A stretch of 64,000 bases of DNA from Agrostemma githago (GCA_958450325.1 OY288243.1:30281844-30345843), one strand, 5' to 3'. Positions 1 to 11,500 are shown, counted from the first letter of the stretch. Numbers and translations are program-made. The notes: generated by a model not told the origin, from the letters alone.

Positions 1-2
1 AC

Positions 3-707
3 AGAGCCCGCTATCAGGTGATCCTATCTTTCAGGCAGACGGTTCATCTCTACCCAGATCGCATACTAAGGCAGTATGGATGGACCCAGCGAATCCCTGA
101 AGTTGAAGCAGTTGTGAGTGACCCTACCCAACTGACTGATGTAATGTGTGATACCTGGATACAAAGATGGTACACACGGCATACTTCGCCCGTTGTCAAA
201 TCTCGCCACTCAATCTGGGTTTCAGATTCTTACATGAAGTGGACCAAAGTCGTTGATGCTAAAGCCCGAGCTGCGCTGAAGGTTGACGAAGCTTTTGACC
301 TGTTGAGGAGGGAGCAAGCTAAAGACAATAGGGGATTCTTCGATGATGGTGACACTCCAGCTACCCTAGTTCGTCTAATGTCTGGTCACAAGAAGAAGAC
401 TAAGACTCAAGCTGAAGGGTCTAGTGCTAAAGGTGCTTGGGGGAAAGTGAGCCCCCAGATGGACTTGGAAAGGAGACTGGGCCCAAGACTACCCGTGCAG
501 GACCGACTTGGCCCACGGGATAGACTGCCTGAGCATGTGCGGGCCCGACTTGGGCCGAAGACCGTGATTGAAGACCCGTCGTCAAAGAAACGGGCTCGGG
601 CTAAGGAGGTTCTACTTGTGATTCGGGAACGCTCGCCACCACCCCGAAGACCCCAGGCTCCACGCGACCCGAAGGACAAGGGGAAGGGGAAGATGCCCGG
701 ATACTAG
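3..707 (+). CDS. Plant mobile domain (PMD) protein, antisense gene of element 1, partial exon 2
   Basis: The frame is open from base 3, so the true exon begins left of the window. The product aligns with exon 2 of the complete copy at 53764-54681: shared stretches include HxYPDRILRQ, AMCDTW or VMCDTW, and KVDEAF followed by a RRE.AKDNRGF block. The tail is basic and Pro/Arg-rich (RERSPPPRR) and ends in a Lys/Gly run. It lies convergent with gag-pol of the same element. PMD proteins in plants include Arabidopsis MAIN and MAIL1, and PMD genes also occur in transposons; the role inside Tat elements is unknown. No break is visible in this fragment. Confidence 0.75.
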   Translation, partial: RARYQVILSFRQTVHLYPDRILRQYGWTQRIPEVEAVVSDPTQLTDVMCDTWIQRWYTRHTSPVVKSRHSIWVSDSYMKWTKVVDAKARAALKVDEAFDLLRREQAKDNRGFFDDGDTPATLVRLMSGHKKKTKTQAEGSSAKGAWGKVSPQMDLERRLGPRLPVQDRLGPRDRLPEHVRARLGPKTVIEDPSSKKRARAKEVLLVIRERSPPPRRPQAPRDPKDKGKGKMPGY

Positions 708-1120
708 TCTCCTTATTTTATTATTTGAATAGTATTATTATTTTTTGTGGTGTGATTTTTTTGTGTATGCCGTTTTGGCGCGTTTTTTTTTTTTTTTTTT
801 TTTTGTAATCCCGAGTTTATCAAGATATTAATAAAGGACATATTATTGAACACCGATCCCGTCTTTCGTTTGTTGCAGCGGTTGTACCCTTTTGAAGGGT
901 TGCCTACGTATCCGCAAATAGCGGAATCAAACCAAACGTAGTTCAAAATTTGATTTGATTGATTTTTTTTTGCAATTTTCGAAATACATCAGGATTATTA
1001 ATTCAAGATGTGCGACAGTAGAATATATTAGTTCTAGCTTATTGACTTGTCTAAAATTTTGAAAATTTATAAAAAGGACAAATTTTTATAAATTTTTGCA
1101 AATGACATTGAGGTGGGGGT
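708..1120. other. Spacer between convergent PMD and gag-pol genes; probable PMD poly(A) region
   Basis: No gene. It holds a T-run (about 783-804), an AATAAA at 830-835 that could serve the plus-strand PMD transcript, and a conserved block around 880-940. The same layout recurs in element 2 at 54682-55078, including an AATAAA at 54814-54819, which suggests the spacer is under constraint or shares recent ancestry. Confidence 0.5.
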
Positions 1121-4100
1121 TTATGGGTAGTAGCGCTTCAGCTGGTCCAAGTTGGTTGGGTTGACGAATTCGTTCCCGTCCAAGTCTGTCAGCATCACCG
1201 CTCCTCCTGATAGGACCTTCTTGACTAAGTATGGCCCAGCCCAGTTGGGTTTGAATTTACCCCTTGGGTCAACCGGCAGTAAGGCACGAACCGATTTTAG
1301 GACCAGATCCCCTTCCTTGATGTTCCTGGGCCTAACCCGTTTGTTGAAAGCCCGTTGGATCCTTTTTTGATATATTTGAATGTTGTTGAGAGCCCGGGAT
1401 CGCCGTTCGTCTAAAAGGACTAGCGAATCGTATCGGGCTTGGACCCAATCTGCCTCAGGTACTTGGCTTTCAAGTAGGATCCTAAGGGATGGCACCTCTA
1501 GCTCGACTGGTTGGACCGCTTCCATTCCGTATGTCAAGTAATACGGGGTTGCCCCGGTCGCGGTGCGGATTGAGGTTCGATATCCCCATAGGGCAAAAGG
1601 TATTTTGTCGGGCCAGTTCCGGTAATTTTCAGCCATCTTTTTAAGTATGGTGACAATTGTTTTATTGGCCGCTTCTACCGCTCCATTTGTTTGAGGTCGG
1701 TAAGGCGAAGATGTATGCCTTTGAATTTTGTATTTTCCTAGCAATGCGACAGTTTCAGCTTGAAAGTGGGTCCCGTGATCGCTGATGAACTCGTGAGGGA
1801 TCCCATACCGGCATATTATTTTATTTTGGATAAATTTGGCCACGTGCTTGGCATTCAAGACACGGTATGACTCGGCTTCGACCCATTTGGTGAAGTAGTC
1901 GATGGCCACCAAGATGAAGCAATGACCTCCCGTCCCGGAAGGATGCACCTTTCCAATTATGTCAATACCCCATGTCGAAAATGGCCATGGTGATGTCATG
2001 GTATATAATAGGGAAGATGGCATATGCTGTACATTGGCGAAGATCTGACAGTTATGGCAGTGTTTGACATACAACTGACAGTCTGTTTCCATGGTGTTCC
2101 AATAGTACCCGAGCCTCATGATTTTTCGGGCTAGCATATGGGCGTTCATATGCGGGCCGTTTTCACCATCATGGACCTCGGCCATGACCTTTTCGGCCTG
2201 TATTTTGTCAATGCATAGGAGTAGAACCCCCTGTGCCGTCTTTTTGTACAATTGCCCGTCATCAGTTCGAACAAATTGGGTTGCTAATCTTCGTAGGGCC
2301 TTTTTGGCCCGATTTTCAGCTTCCGGGGGGTACTCTCCCGTTGTCAGGTAGGTTAGGACAGCTTGATACCAAGGCTCCGGGTCAGTTATCTCTATATCCT
2401 GAATGGCGTGGATGTAGGCCGGCTCGGATCGTCTTTCGACACAGATTGGCATACTGGTCAGGTGATCCGGGATGTTCAGTAAAGATGCTAATTTGGAAAG
2501 TGCATCTGCGAACTGATTCTCTTCCCGAGGCAGGTATATGTATTCTACCTTTTGGAATTGTTTCTCTAGAACTCTTACCCGTGCTTGGTAAGCCACGAGA
2601 TTGGCGTTCTGAGTTTTCCATTTTTGGAGTGCTTGATTGATGACCAGTGATGAATCACCGTGGACCCGAAGGTTTGTTACCCCTAAATCAGCGGCGGCCT
2701 GCAACCCGTGAATGCATGCTTCGTATTCGGCTGCATTGTTGGTCACGTCGAAGTCCAACTTGATGGATAAGGGAGTGTGTTCCCCTCGGGGTGAAATTAA
2801 CAGGATTCCGACCCCAAATCCTCGGAAGTTGGATGCCCCATCGAAATATAAATCCCACACTTCCGTATCAGTATGGAATATGTCTTCATCGGGAAAGGCC
2901 CATGTATCGGTGTGCCCTTCTTCGGATATTGGGTTGTCAGCGAGGAACTCGGCAACTACCCGGTCTTTGATGGCTTTTAATGGTACAAATTTGAGGTCGA
3001 ACTCGGATAACATTAAAGTCCATCTTGACATCCTGCCGTTGAGGATGGGCTTTTCGAATAAGTACTTGATAGGATCCATTTTGGATAACACATGTACCTC
3101 GTGACTGAGCATGTAATGTCGGAGCTTTTTAGTGGCCCAAACCAATGCTAGGCACGTCTTTTCGAGCATTATATATTTGCACTCATATTCGAGGAACTTT
3201 TTACTGATGTAGTAAATAGCCCGTTCTTCTGAATCAACTGTCTGGGCCAACATAGCCCCCATGGCCGTCTCTGTCGTCGTTAGGTATAAAGACAAAGGCA
3301 GACCGTGTTGGGGTGGCATGAGTACTGGCGGAGCAGACAGAATCTCCTTGATTTTGTCGAAAGCCTCTTGACATTTGTCATCCCATAGCACCCGTTCTCC
3401 GATTTTTAGCTTCTTGAAAATGGGCTCACATACCATGGTTAATTTTGAAATGAAACGGCTGATGTATTGGACTTTCCCGAGAAACCTCCGTATTTCTTTT
3501 TCGGTTTTGGGTGGTTGCATCTCGGTGATGGCTTTGATTTTAGCTGGGTCGACCTCGATGCCGCGTTGACTAACGATATGGCCCAGTAATTTGCCCGACG
3601 TTACCCCAAAACTACATTTTTGTGGGTTCAGTCTCATGTTGTATTTACGTAGCCGGGTGAAGAACTTTCTTAGGGCTGAAATGTGCCTGCTTCGGTCCTT
3701 GGATTTGATGATCATGTCGTCCACATAGACCTCCACTTCCTTATGCATCATGTCGTGGAGCAAAGTGGTGGCAGTCCGTTGATAAGTGGCCCCGGCGTTG
3801 ATAAGCCCAAATGGCATGACGGTGTAACAGTAAGTACCCCAAGGTGTAATGAAGGTGGTCTTACCCATGTCCTCTTCTGCCATTTTAATCTGATTGTACC
3901 CGGCATACCCGTCCATGAACGATAGAAGGGCATGATCGGCCGTGTTATCCACTAGTATGTCGATATGTGGTAACGGAAAATCGTCTTTTGGGCTTGCCTT
4001 GTTAAGATCCCGGAAGTCCACGCAAACCCGCACCTTGCCGTCCTTCTTGGGTACCGGCACGATGTTTGCAACCCAGTCTGGATATTCAAACACTTGTATA

Positions 4101-7100
4101 AAGCCTGCTTTAAATTGTTTATCGACCTCTTCTTTGACTTTAAGAGACCACTCGGGCTTCATTCTTCTGAGTTTTTGCTTTACCGGCTTGCACCCATCTT
4201 TGATGGGTATTCGGTGCTCGGCTATCTCCCGGTCTATACCCGGCATGTCCTTGTAGGACCATGCAAAGACATCTTTGAATTCCTGGAGGAGGTCTGCGAA
4301 TTGTTTCCTCTCCTTTGGGTCTAAAGATAGGCCCAACTTAAGCATCTGGGGCTCTAAAGTGGTTCCCACATTGATGGACTCGGTTTCTTCGATTACCGGA
4401 TCTCGGGATTCCCTTTGCTCGAGCTGCTCGACCAGATGTTGAGGTAGGGGTACCTGTTCGTCGGGTTTCTCAATGTCATTGCATATAAAATTTTTGAAAT
4501 TGAGAAAATTTTGGAAATAAGACAAGTCGTAAGCAGAACGGTGTTCGTTATTATTATTGATGGTAAATTTTGAAAATAGCTCGAATAGAGCTGCCATCTG
4601 ATCATTGGTCAGAGGTGGTATAGGGAGAGGTCTTGGGACAGGCCCCGCGACCTCAGTGGATAAGGGAAGAGGGGTTACAGACTCGACTTTAGCACCAGAC
4701 CCTCTAGACTCGGACTCAGACTCCGACTCTGACTCTGACTCAGACTCGGTATCCGGCATGTCTCCCTCGCCGGTGATCAGCTTGTAGACCCGTCCTTGAC
4801 TGTCGGTCCATTTTATGGTCTTCCTCCAAGCCCTCGTTTCGGTGTTGGCGCCGACCTCGGTGATTAGCTTGGTTGGGTCGAACCGATCGCTGCGAAGGAT
4901 CAGGTTGACCAAGTCGTTCTTTGGAGCGGGGACGACTTTGTCTTCTCCGAATAAGAGCCCCAGCACGGGCTCGGAGTTGTTTTCGCCCTCCTTTGATTCG
5001 GCCTGAACGATGGTGAATATGTCATCAGGGATGAAATTGCATTCCCGAGCCTTTTTGGTCTCGGGATATGTGACGGTGGGTCGGTAAAGGCCCACTTGGA
5101 TAGCTCCGAAGACTGGAGTAACGAAGTAATCCGTTAGCTTCAGGCTATAAGGGCTTATGTAAGTACCCTTGATAATGTCGATGGCCTTGTGAATACCGGC
5201 CCGAACCACACTTTCCGGAGTTATAGCATACCCCAATCCGAAATGTGACTCGCCATCATTTAGGACCTCGATAATCTTCCCAGCTGGAAGATATGGCCTT
5301 GAGGTTATCCCGGGTAGGTAACCCAGATTTTGTAGCATCGTGTCGATGCTAGTTGTGAAGTAGGGCCTAAAGAGATATTCTTCTTCGATCATGCCCACGA
5401 AATCAAATCCTCGCGGGTCGGCCCGGCCCGTAGCGTTGCAGCTTGCTACGGTAATTGGGGTCGCCTCCAGCGTGATGATACCGTCTTTGAGGGGCATCTT
5501 GACTTTTCGATGGAGGGTAGATGACACGGCTTTAACTGCGTGGATCCAAGGCCTTCCCAGCAAAAGATTGAATGATGAGGTGACGTCTATCACCTGAAAT
5601 TCCAATTCCTTTTCGATTGGGCCCGTTATGATCTTTAATTTCACGGCCCCGGCGACAGGTTTTGGGCTTCCGTCGAAAGCCTGGATAGTCTGCGCCGTTG
5701 GAAGGTAATCGGCATCGGTGATGCCGAGTGCTTTTGCGGTCCTTAGAGGAAGGACATTCACGGCTGATCCATCGTCGATAAGGGTCATCGGGAGATATTT
5801 ACCTTTGCAGATGACCGTGATGTATAGGGCCAGATTGTGATTGGGCCCAAATGGTGGCAGATCAGCTTCAGAGAAGGTTATGAGTGGGCCTTCTTCTTTG
5901 GATTTGCCCTTAAGGTAGGGCATGATGGTGGCTACCATTTCAGCAGGGGTAGCCTCTGAATCAACCTTGATTTCATCGAGAGCCTTAGTCAGTGCTTCCC
6001 GATGAGCTTGTGAGCTAACCAATAGTTGCCATATGGTTAGATCGGCTCGGACCCTCTTCATTTGTTGGACCAGAGCCGTATCTAGGCTTGGTTCTTCGAG
6101 GGTAGGCTCCGTCCTGGCGGGTTCAGTGACGGATATAGGAATGGAACGCCCAGCTGCGGCGAGATGATTGGTGGCTAAGGCCTTGGACTTAGCCTGTCGG
6201 ACCTCTTCGAGGGTGATGGGGACAGCTTCCCCTTTGGTTAAGTACACATCATCCTCATCGTCGAACCATATCCCGTTGACTTGTGGGATATAGGGAGAGA
6301 TGAGGTGAGAACAGTCAATTACCTCACTGGTGAAGATAGCATGAGCGCTGAATGGGTTTTCTTTGTTGCTCGGCTTGTCTCCGGGCAACGGGATTTTCCC
6401 GCTCTCGATAAGGTCCTGGATCAGGTGTTTTAACCTCCAACATTTTTCAGTATCATGCCCGTTACCCCGGTGATACTGACAATAGGCCTGGGCATTGTAA
6501 GTTTTGGGCCTTTTTTCCACTGGAGGTTCTGCAGTTGGGCCTATCGGTTGGATTAGGCCCTTTGAGGATAGCCTCTGTAAGGCATAAGTATAGGTAGTCC
6601 CTATATCTGTGAATACCCGATTTGGTGTATTCTTTTTAGATGAGGTGTCGAGCAGGTTTACCTCGTCGAAGATGCTGCGAGTTGCAGCTGCGGGTGGTGT
6701 GGGCTTGATTGTAGATGAACTTGCCCCTTGATACCCTTTGGTAGAGGCCTTAGTCAGGCTCTCCAACCTCAAATCATCTTCGATCCTTGTGCCCATTTCA
6801 GTAAGGACAGCAAAGTTTGGGATAATAGCATACCGGAGATGGACCCGGTAGGATGGGAGTAGATTTTTGACGAAGGCTTCCACTAGGGCCTTCTCGCCGG
6901 GCTTGTCAACTAGCTTCACACTCTCAGCCCTCCACCTTTGCAGATATTTTGTGAACCCTTCTTTGGGCTCCTGGGCCATTACCTCCAGAGTACGCATTGT
7001 AGTCTGGATTTCAGTGTTATCGGCGTAGTTCCGAGCAAATTCGGTCGCCACGTCATCCCAAGTCTTGTATTTCTTGGGGTCGAGCCTGTAGAACCAGGCC

Positions 7101-7507
7101 CTGGGATGCTTCTCCAAGGAGGAAGGGAATAAGTGCTTGAACATGGTGGACTTTACCCCTTTGACTGCCATGAAGTCTTTGAAGGCCCGGATATGATGGA
7201 CCGGGTCTTCGGTACCCTCAAACATAGGAATTCCCGTCAAGTTGAGGTTGGCCGGTAGCTCGTCATTCAAAGGTGAATAAATGCGAGCATTCTCGGAGTG
7301 GATCGAGTTGCTTGTTGACAAGTGGACTTGCTCCTCGAGCCTGCGAACGACACTGACCAATTCGGCTATGGGCCCAACGGAATCGCCTCCTTCAACTGGG
7401 ACCGTCTTCTCCACAGTGCTCAGACGGGTGTCCAAAGTTGCTTGGTTAGCGAGGATGGAGGTCAGTTGAGTCTCGATCTTGGTTAGGGCATTTTTCAAAT
7501 CCTCCAT
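1121..7507 (-). CDS. gag-pol: Intact Gag-Pol polyprotein of Tat-clade Ty3/gypsy element 1 (2128 aa)
   Basis: One uninterrupted frame. Order by residue: N-terminal coiled region (1-60); retrotransposon Gag domain (about 95-250); a single CX2(Y)H-type finger (343-356); aspartic protease with DDGSA at 578-582; a Ser-Glu run (920-934) encoded by a hexamer-like repeat; reverse transcriptase (about 1140-1320, YVDD at 1261-1264); gRNH (about 1400-1500); a second RNase H of aRNH type with D1556, E1594, D1618 and D1668; integrase with an HHCC finger (H1779, H1786, C1817, C1820) and DDE core D1849, D1910, E1945 (35-residue spacing). The gRNH has LTTTE where an active enzyme has an Asp, so catalysis probably lies with the aRNH, as known in Tat elements. 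All catalytic residues I looked for in RT, aRNH and IN are present. Confidence 0.96.
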   Translation of the reverse strand: MEDLKNALTKIETQLTSILANQATLDTRLSTVEKTVPVEGGDSVGPIAELVSVVRRLEEQVHLSTSNSIHSENARIYSPLNDELPANLNLTGIPMFEGTEDPVHHIRAFKDFMAVKGVKSTMFKHLFPSSLEKHPRAWFYRLDPKKYKTWDDVATEFARNYADNTEIQTTMRTLEVMAQEPKEGFTKYLQRWRAESVKLVDKPGEKALVEAFVKNLLPSYRVHLRYAIIPNFAVLTEMGTRIEDDLRLESLTKASTKGYQGASSSTIKPTPPAAATRSIFDEVNLLDTSSKKNTPNRVFTDIGTTYTYALQRLSSKGLIQPIGPTAEPPVEKRPKTYNAQAYCQYHRGNGHDTEKCWRLKHLIQDLIESGKIPLPGDKPSNKENPFSAHAIFTSEVIDCSHLISPYIPQVNGIWFDDEDDVYLTKGEAVPITLEEVRQAKSKALATNHLAAAGRSIPISVTEPARTEPTLEEPSLDTALVQQMKRVRADLTIWQLLVSSQAHREALTKALDEIKVDSEATPAEMVATIMPYLKGKSKEEGPLITFSEADLPPFGPNHNLALYITVICKGKYLPMTLIDDGSAVNVLPLRTAKALGITDADYLPTAQTIQAFDGSPKPVAGAVKLKIITGPIEKELEFQVIDVTSSFNLLLGRPWIHAVKAVSSTLHRKVKMPLKDGIITLEATPITVASCNATGRADPRGFDFVGMIEEEYLFRPYFTTSIDTMLQNLGYLPGITSRPYLPAGKIIEVLNDGESHFGLGYAITPESVVRAGIHKAIDIIKGTYISPYSLKLTDYFVTPVFGAIQVGLYRPTVTYPETKKARECNFIPDDIFTIVQAESKEGENNSEPVLGLLFGEDKVVPAPKNDLVNLILRSDRFDPTKLITEVGANTETRAWRKTIKWTDSQGRVYKLITGEGDMPDTESESESESESESESRGSGAKVESVTPLPLSTEVAGPVPRPLPIPPLTNDQMAALFELFSKFTINNNNEHRSAYDLSYFQNFLNFKNFICNDIEKPDEQVPLPQHLVEQLEQRESRDPVIEETESINVGTTLEPQMLKLGLSLDPKERKQFADLLQEFKDVFAWSYKDMPGIDREIAEHRIPIKDGCKPVKQKLRRMKPEWSLKVKEEVDKQFKAGFIQVFEYPDWVANIVPVPKKDGKVRVCVDFRDLNKASPKDDFPLPHIDILVDNTADHALLSFMDGYAGYNQIKMAEEDMGKTTFITPWGTYCYTVMPFGLINAGATYQRTATTLLHDMMHKEVEVYVDDMIIKSKDRSRHISALRKFFTRLRKYNMRLNPQKCSFGVTSGKLLGHIVSQRGIEVDPAKIKAITEMQPPKTEKEIRRFLGKVQYISRFISKLTMVCEPIFKKLKIGERVLWDDKCQEAFDKIKEILSAPPVLMPPQHGLPLSLYLTTTETAMGAMLAQTVDSEERAIYYISKKFLEYECKYIMLEKTCLALVWATKKLRHYMLSHEVHVLSKMDPIKYLFEKPILNGRMSRWTLMLSEFDLKFVPLKAIKDRVVAEFLADNPISEEGHTDTWAFPDEDIFHTDTEVWDLYFDGASNFRGFGVGILLISPRGEHTPLSIKLDFDVTNNAAEYEACIHGLQAAADLGVTNLRVHGDSSLVINQALQKWKTQNANLVAYQARVRVLEKQFQKVEYIYLPREENQFADALSKLASLLNIPDHLTSMPICVERRSEPAYIHAIQDIEITDPEPWYQAVLTYLTTGEYPPEAENRAKKALRRLATQFVRTDDGQLYKKTAQGVLLLCIDKIQAEKVMAEVHDGENGPHMNAHMLARKIMRLGYYWNTMETDCQLYVKHCHNCQIFANVQHMPSSLLYTMTSPWPFSTWGIDIIGKVHPSGTGGHCFILVAIDYFTKWVEAESYRVLNAKHVAKFIQNKIICRYGIPHEFISDHGTHFQAETVALLGKYKIQRHTSSPYRPQTNGAVEAANKTIVTILKKMAENYRNWPDKIPFALWGYRTSIRTATGATPYYLTYGMEAVQPVELEVPSLRILLESQVPEADWVQARYDSLVLLDERRSRALNNIQIYQKRIQRAFNKRVRPRNIKEGDLVLKSVRALLPVDPRGKFKPNWAGPYLVKKVLSGGAVMLTDLDGNEFVNPTNLDQLKRYYP

Positions 7508-8563
7508 CTTGCGTTGATGTCGGGTTGTGGCTGGCCTGTCTGTAAGAACACCGCGTAATCAGAAACTAGCCCAGAAATCCCAGAATAGAAAGTACATCCC
7601 GAACGAGACTAAAAGGGAAATGACTCGAGGAAGACACCTAGACGGGTGACTTGTGAAGTGTGGGCCTTCCTTAGGATTCGGCTAGTGGGCCTAGTCCTAT
7701 TCGAAGGAAGGTTCACGTGGGACATCCCCAGACTTTTGACTCGATTGTGTTGACGGGCCCTCCTTCGTAAGAGTATGTCCTACTTAGGTGGGCCTTGCCT
7801 TAGTCTAATAAGGCGGACTGGGATAGGGAAGAAGCTCGTGATGTAAGATCGACAGAGCTTCGACGCTAGAGAAACTTGACAACTTAAGACATGACCCGAC
7901 ACTGCTAAATATGGGAAGTCCAAAGAGGAGGGAAGTTTTTGAAAATTGATTGATTTTTGAAGAAGGACCGAGTGGACTCGGTGAATGGCCCAAATTTCCG
8001 AAAAAGAGGACGAAAAGTCATTGGGCCACGAGTTTTGAAAGTTCGAGTTTTGATTTGGGCAGCATACCGGCTAGAAAATAGGCTATTTTGAGTAAAATCA
8101 TAAGTCCTAAATTCGGTATGTTCCGGATTTTGAAAATTGAATATCTTGAAAAGGAGGATGTAATTTTTGAAAAGTTGATGTTTTTGAAAATGACTCGGAA
8201 ACCAAGTAGCACGTAGTCACACAAGCATTATAACGACGCCATGTATGCTCTACACTAAGTCTCGGTTGGTCTGAAAGGGTCTATACCAGTGTACATAGTC
8301 TAGACGTTGATCGGGACGGACTCTCTAAGTCGAGTTGAGCTTAGAACATGCCGCGAAACCCACTCGAATCGACTATGGACACCTTTTGACATATCCATGT
8401 TGGAGTACATCAATGGTATAGTGGGACGTCGGTCACCAGTACCGGCCCGGGAAAATATGGGTTATGCATGAACCGTAGAACTAACACGCGTATAGTATTT
8501 GTCAAACGATTTCTATTCGAGTCTCACCCTGAGGATGCCGATGGTAAGTCACGCATCAGTTAA
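7508..8563 (-). other. 5' leader of element 1 between primer site and gag
   Basis: About 1.06 kb without a coding frame. It follows the primer site and precedes the gag start, as expected for the leader that would carry packaging signals. Several runs of the form ttttgaaaat occur around 7935-8195. No homologous leader remains in element 2, whose 5' part is lost, so conservation cannot be judged here. Confidence 0.6.
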
Positions 8564-8581
8564 TCCCCAGCGGAGTCGCCA
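8564..8581 (-). promoter_or_regulatory. Primer binding site, tRNA-Arg type
   Basis: On the minus strand the sequence is TGGCGACTCCGCTGGGGA. From memory, the 3' end of plant tRNA-Arg(ACG) plus CCA pairs with TGGCGACTCCACTGGGGA, so 17 of 18 bases match. It lies 3 bases from the inner end of the 5' LTR (8585). Ogre-type Tat elements are known to use tRNA-Arg. Confidence 0.88.
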
Positions 8582-8584
8582 AAT

Positions 8585-11500
8585 TGTGGACATGACATAG
8601 GTCCACCCCGACGCGGCCACGCGCGGGTTTGGGTAGGCGAATGAATCTCCATATGAAACGGATCGAATTGAAATTTAGGTCTATGTGGAGTCGCCACCGA
8701 ATTTTGTGGTTATTCGGAACCATTCGAGCCCACTCTATGTCGTAGTGGTCCGTATACAAAATACGGCCCATTTCCGATGTCAGAGTTTATTGGGCTCGTC
8801 CCTTTGCATTTGATACCAATAACGACATTATCGGATATTGTGTATTGAATGACTCTCGTGCGCCAACGGTTTCGGGCATCCGGAAACCGAGGTTCTGAGT
8901 AAGGGGTGAGGGTACGTGTTGGGAAGCCCACAAAGGACACCCAACCCCGCCCGCACATTAGCGGCCTCTACTAAGAATTCGAATGACTTACAATACGCGC
9001 GCTAGTTAAACGGGAAAATGATATGCAAAGAGTATTTTCCCTACACATGTGAATTGAATTGAAAAGGGTTTCTATGTCGATTTAATGCAATTAATTCTAC
9101 GTCAAAGTGGAATTTTAGCATGCGGGTTCATTTTAGTAAAATAAAATAAACGACAAAAATCGACAAAAGAAACAATCAAACCGTTAGTAACGATGTAACG
9201 AGTAATAAATTGAATAAAGATATAGATGTGATGAATGCATGATTTTGGAAAGAATAGTAGGTCACGTGATGGATTAACACGTGTTGACCGAGGTCAAGGA
9301 AAAAAATATATCGAGATCTAAAAAAAATGTTTTGTCTAAAAAAATGATGTTCGAAGAATTGTAACACCCGCTATTTTTCCTAAGCATTTTATTCTTTCTG
9401 TTAGGACTTCGTCTTAACTCTGTCACTTTTGGCCTCATATTTTATCATTTTACTAAGCTTTATTTTAATTTTTGAGTTTAATAATTTCTATTTTTAATTT
9501 TAAAGATTTAAAATTCTTTTAAATCCATTTATTTGGTTTCTTCGTAAACTAAGTAATTTTTCCGCGAGGAATTCTATTTCTCTCCGAATTGACATTTTTA
9601 AGCTTGGATTTAAGTTATTCCTTTTTCCTAAAAATGTTTGAATACGTTTATGGAATATTTTCTACTAAGATATATTTTAGTTACTAAAAACAAGCCATTT
9701 ATGATTTTATTACGAAGCTTCGCGAATAATTATTTTCTTACGCGAGGTTTACTCGAATTACTTTGAAATGCCTTTAACTATTTTACGATTATACTTTTTA
9801 TCAACTTATAAATTATTTGAGACTGTTTTCTCACATTTTGGACCGACTAAGCTCTTAGTCACAAGTTTTGTTACGTTTTATTTAAACGTTTCATTTTATC
9901 ACGTTAAAACGTAAACATAAGATAAATCATTTTCATTCATTGTAGCATTTATGTCAAAACTTTTCATACTCCTTCTCTTATCCTTTTGGCCGGCCAACTT
10001 TGGGTCTAGATACATTTTGGATTCCTCATTTTGAAGCCTTAATTTCATTCTTACTCCTTTAAGTGTAGTAACCTCCATCTCCTCCTTTACTCTACATTCA
10101 TTTTTGCATTAACAAAAATATTCATCACTTCTTTCTTCTCTCTTTTGGCCGGGTACTTCTTACCCTCCTTAGGCTGATTTTTGCTCCATTTCAAGTCCCA
10201 ATCGCATCATTTTTATCGTCATAATAATCCTCTTTCCGATTCCTTCGTTAAGGTATTAATCGACGTCATTTTCGATCAATTTTTACCTTGATTTTTATTA
10301 GTTTTCTCATGGTATTTTCCTGCCATGATTTACGTGTTTGGTAGGATTTTTGGACGATCCCGAAGCCGACGAATATATCGTTGATTCAGACTTGGAGTAG
10401 AGGTAACGTCGATGTTACTCGGTATTTCAAGATTTTAATTGAGTATTTGCATGTATATATTTTTATATTTTATTTCGGCAATATATGTATGTCACGAATT
10501 CTGGAAAAAATTTTAAAGTTGAAATTTTGCATGTTTCGATATTTTTATCGCTTTTACGAGATTAACGATTAAATTGTTATATTTATTTGTAAAATCGTAA
10601 TAATCGGCCTAAACATGTAATATATGTTTATATTCTGGAAAAATGTTGTTTTTGATGATTTTTAGTAATTTAGTATTTTTCTGATATTTTTGATATCGAT
10701 TATTGAATTATTATCGTTTTCGAACAAAAATGATTAAAAACCAATTTTTAGTTCTAGTACTTAAACATTTTATTTTAATCTGATTTTTGACGTGGTAAAA
10801 CGTTCTGGTGAAATAGAATTTTCTGAATTTTCTTATAATTTTTCGGAATTGTTAAGTGGATGAATTAATTAATCACTTTAAATCATCGTTTATCGTTAAA
10901 ACTGTGTTTGTTGTTTAAATTCTCGATTTCTGGTCTTTGGTTTAAATCTGGAAAAAATTATGATTCTGATGATTTCATATTAAAATGTATTATTATGATT
11001 TTTAGTGCCTTAATAAAATGTTAGGAACGATAGGTTTATAAATAAAATCGTTAATTGCGAAAACGGGTTTAAATGACGGTTTTGTTGAAATTTGTTGATC
11101 TGGATTTTGGAAAAATCTGGAAAAAATTTATATTCTGTAAAATCAGGATTTTAAAGTGTAATAATAATTTTTGGATATTAATACTTAAATCGTTTTGTAA
11201 TTACTATTTTTATTAATCGTTATTGTCGAGATTGGACGATTAACGAGAAAACGCTTTAAAAACCGAGTTTTTAGAATTCTGGAAATTTTCTTTTCTGGAC
11301 AGAATGTCCATAAATATAATTTAACTATTTTACGTAATTTTTGTACTATTTATCATAGTCTTTAGTTAATAAATATTGATTTCGGACAAGTTGTGATTTA
11401 TCGCTAAATTGCTTCGTCTTACCTAAAAGAATTATTTTTCCAGCAATTTTGAAAGTATTTAAATCTGAAACTTTAGGAGTTAAATCATCCCTTAACATAC

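Noticed and set aside
8564..8581. A tRNA gene at the primer site
   Set aside because: Only the 18-base acceptor and T-stem complement is present; no cloverleaf or internal promoter boxes around it.
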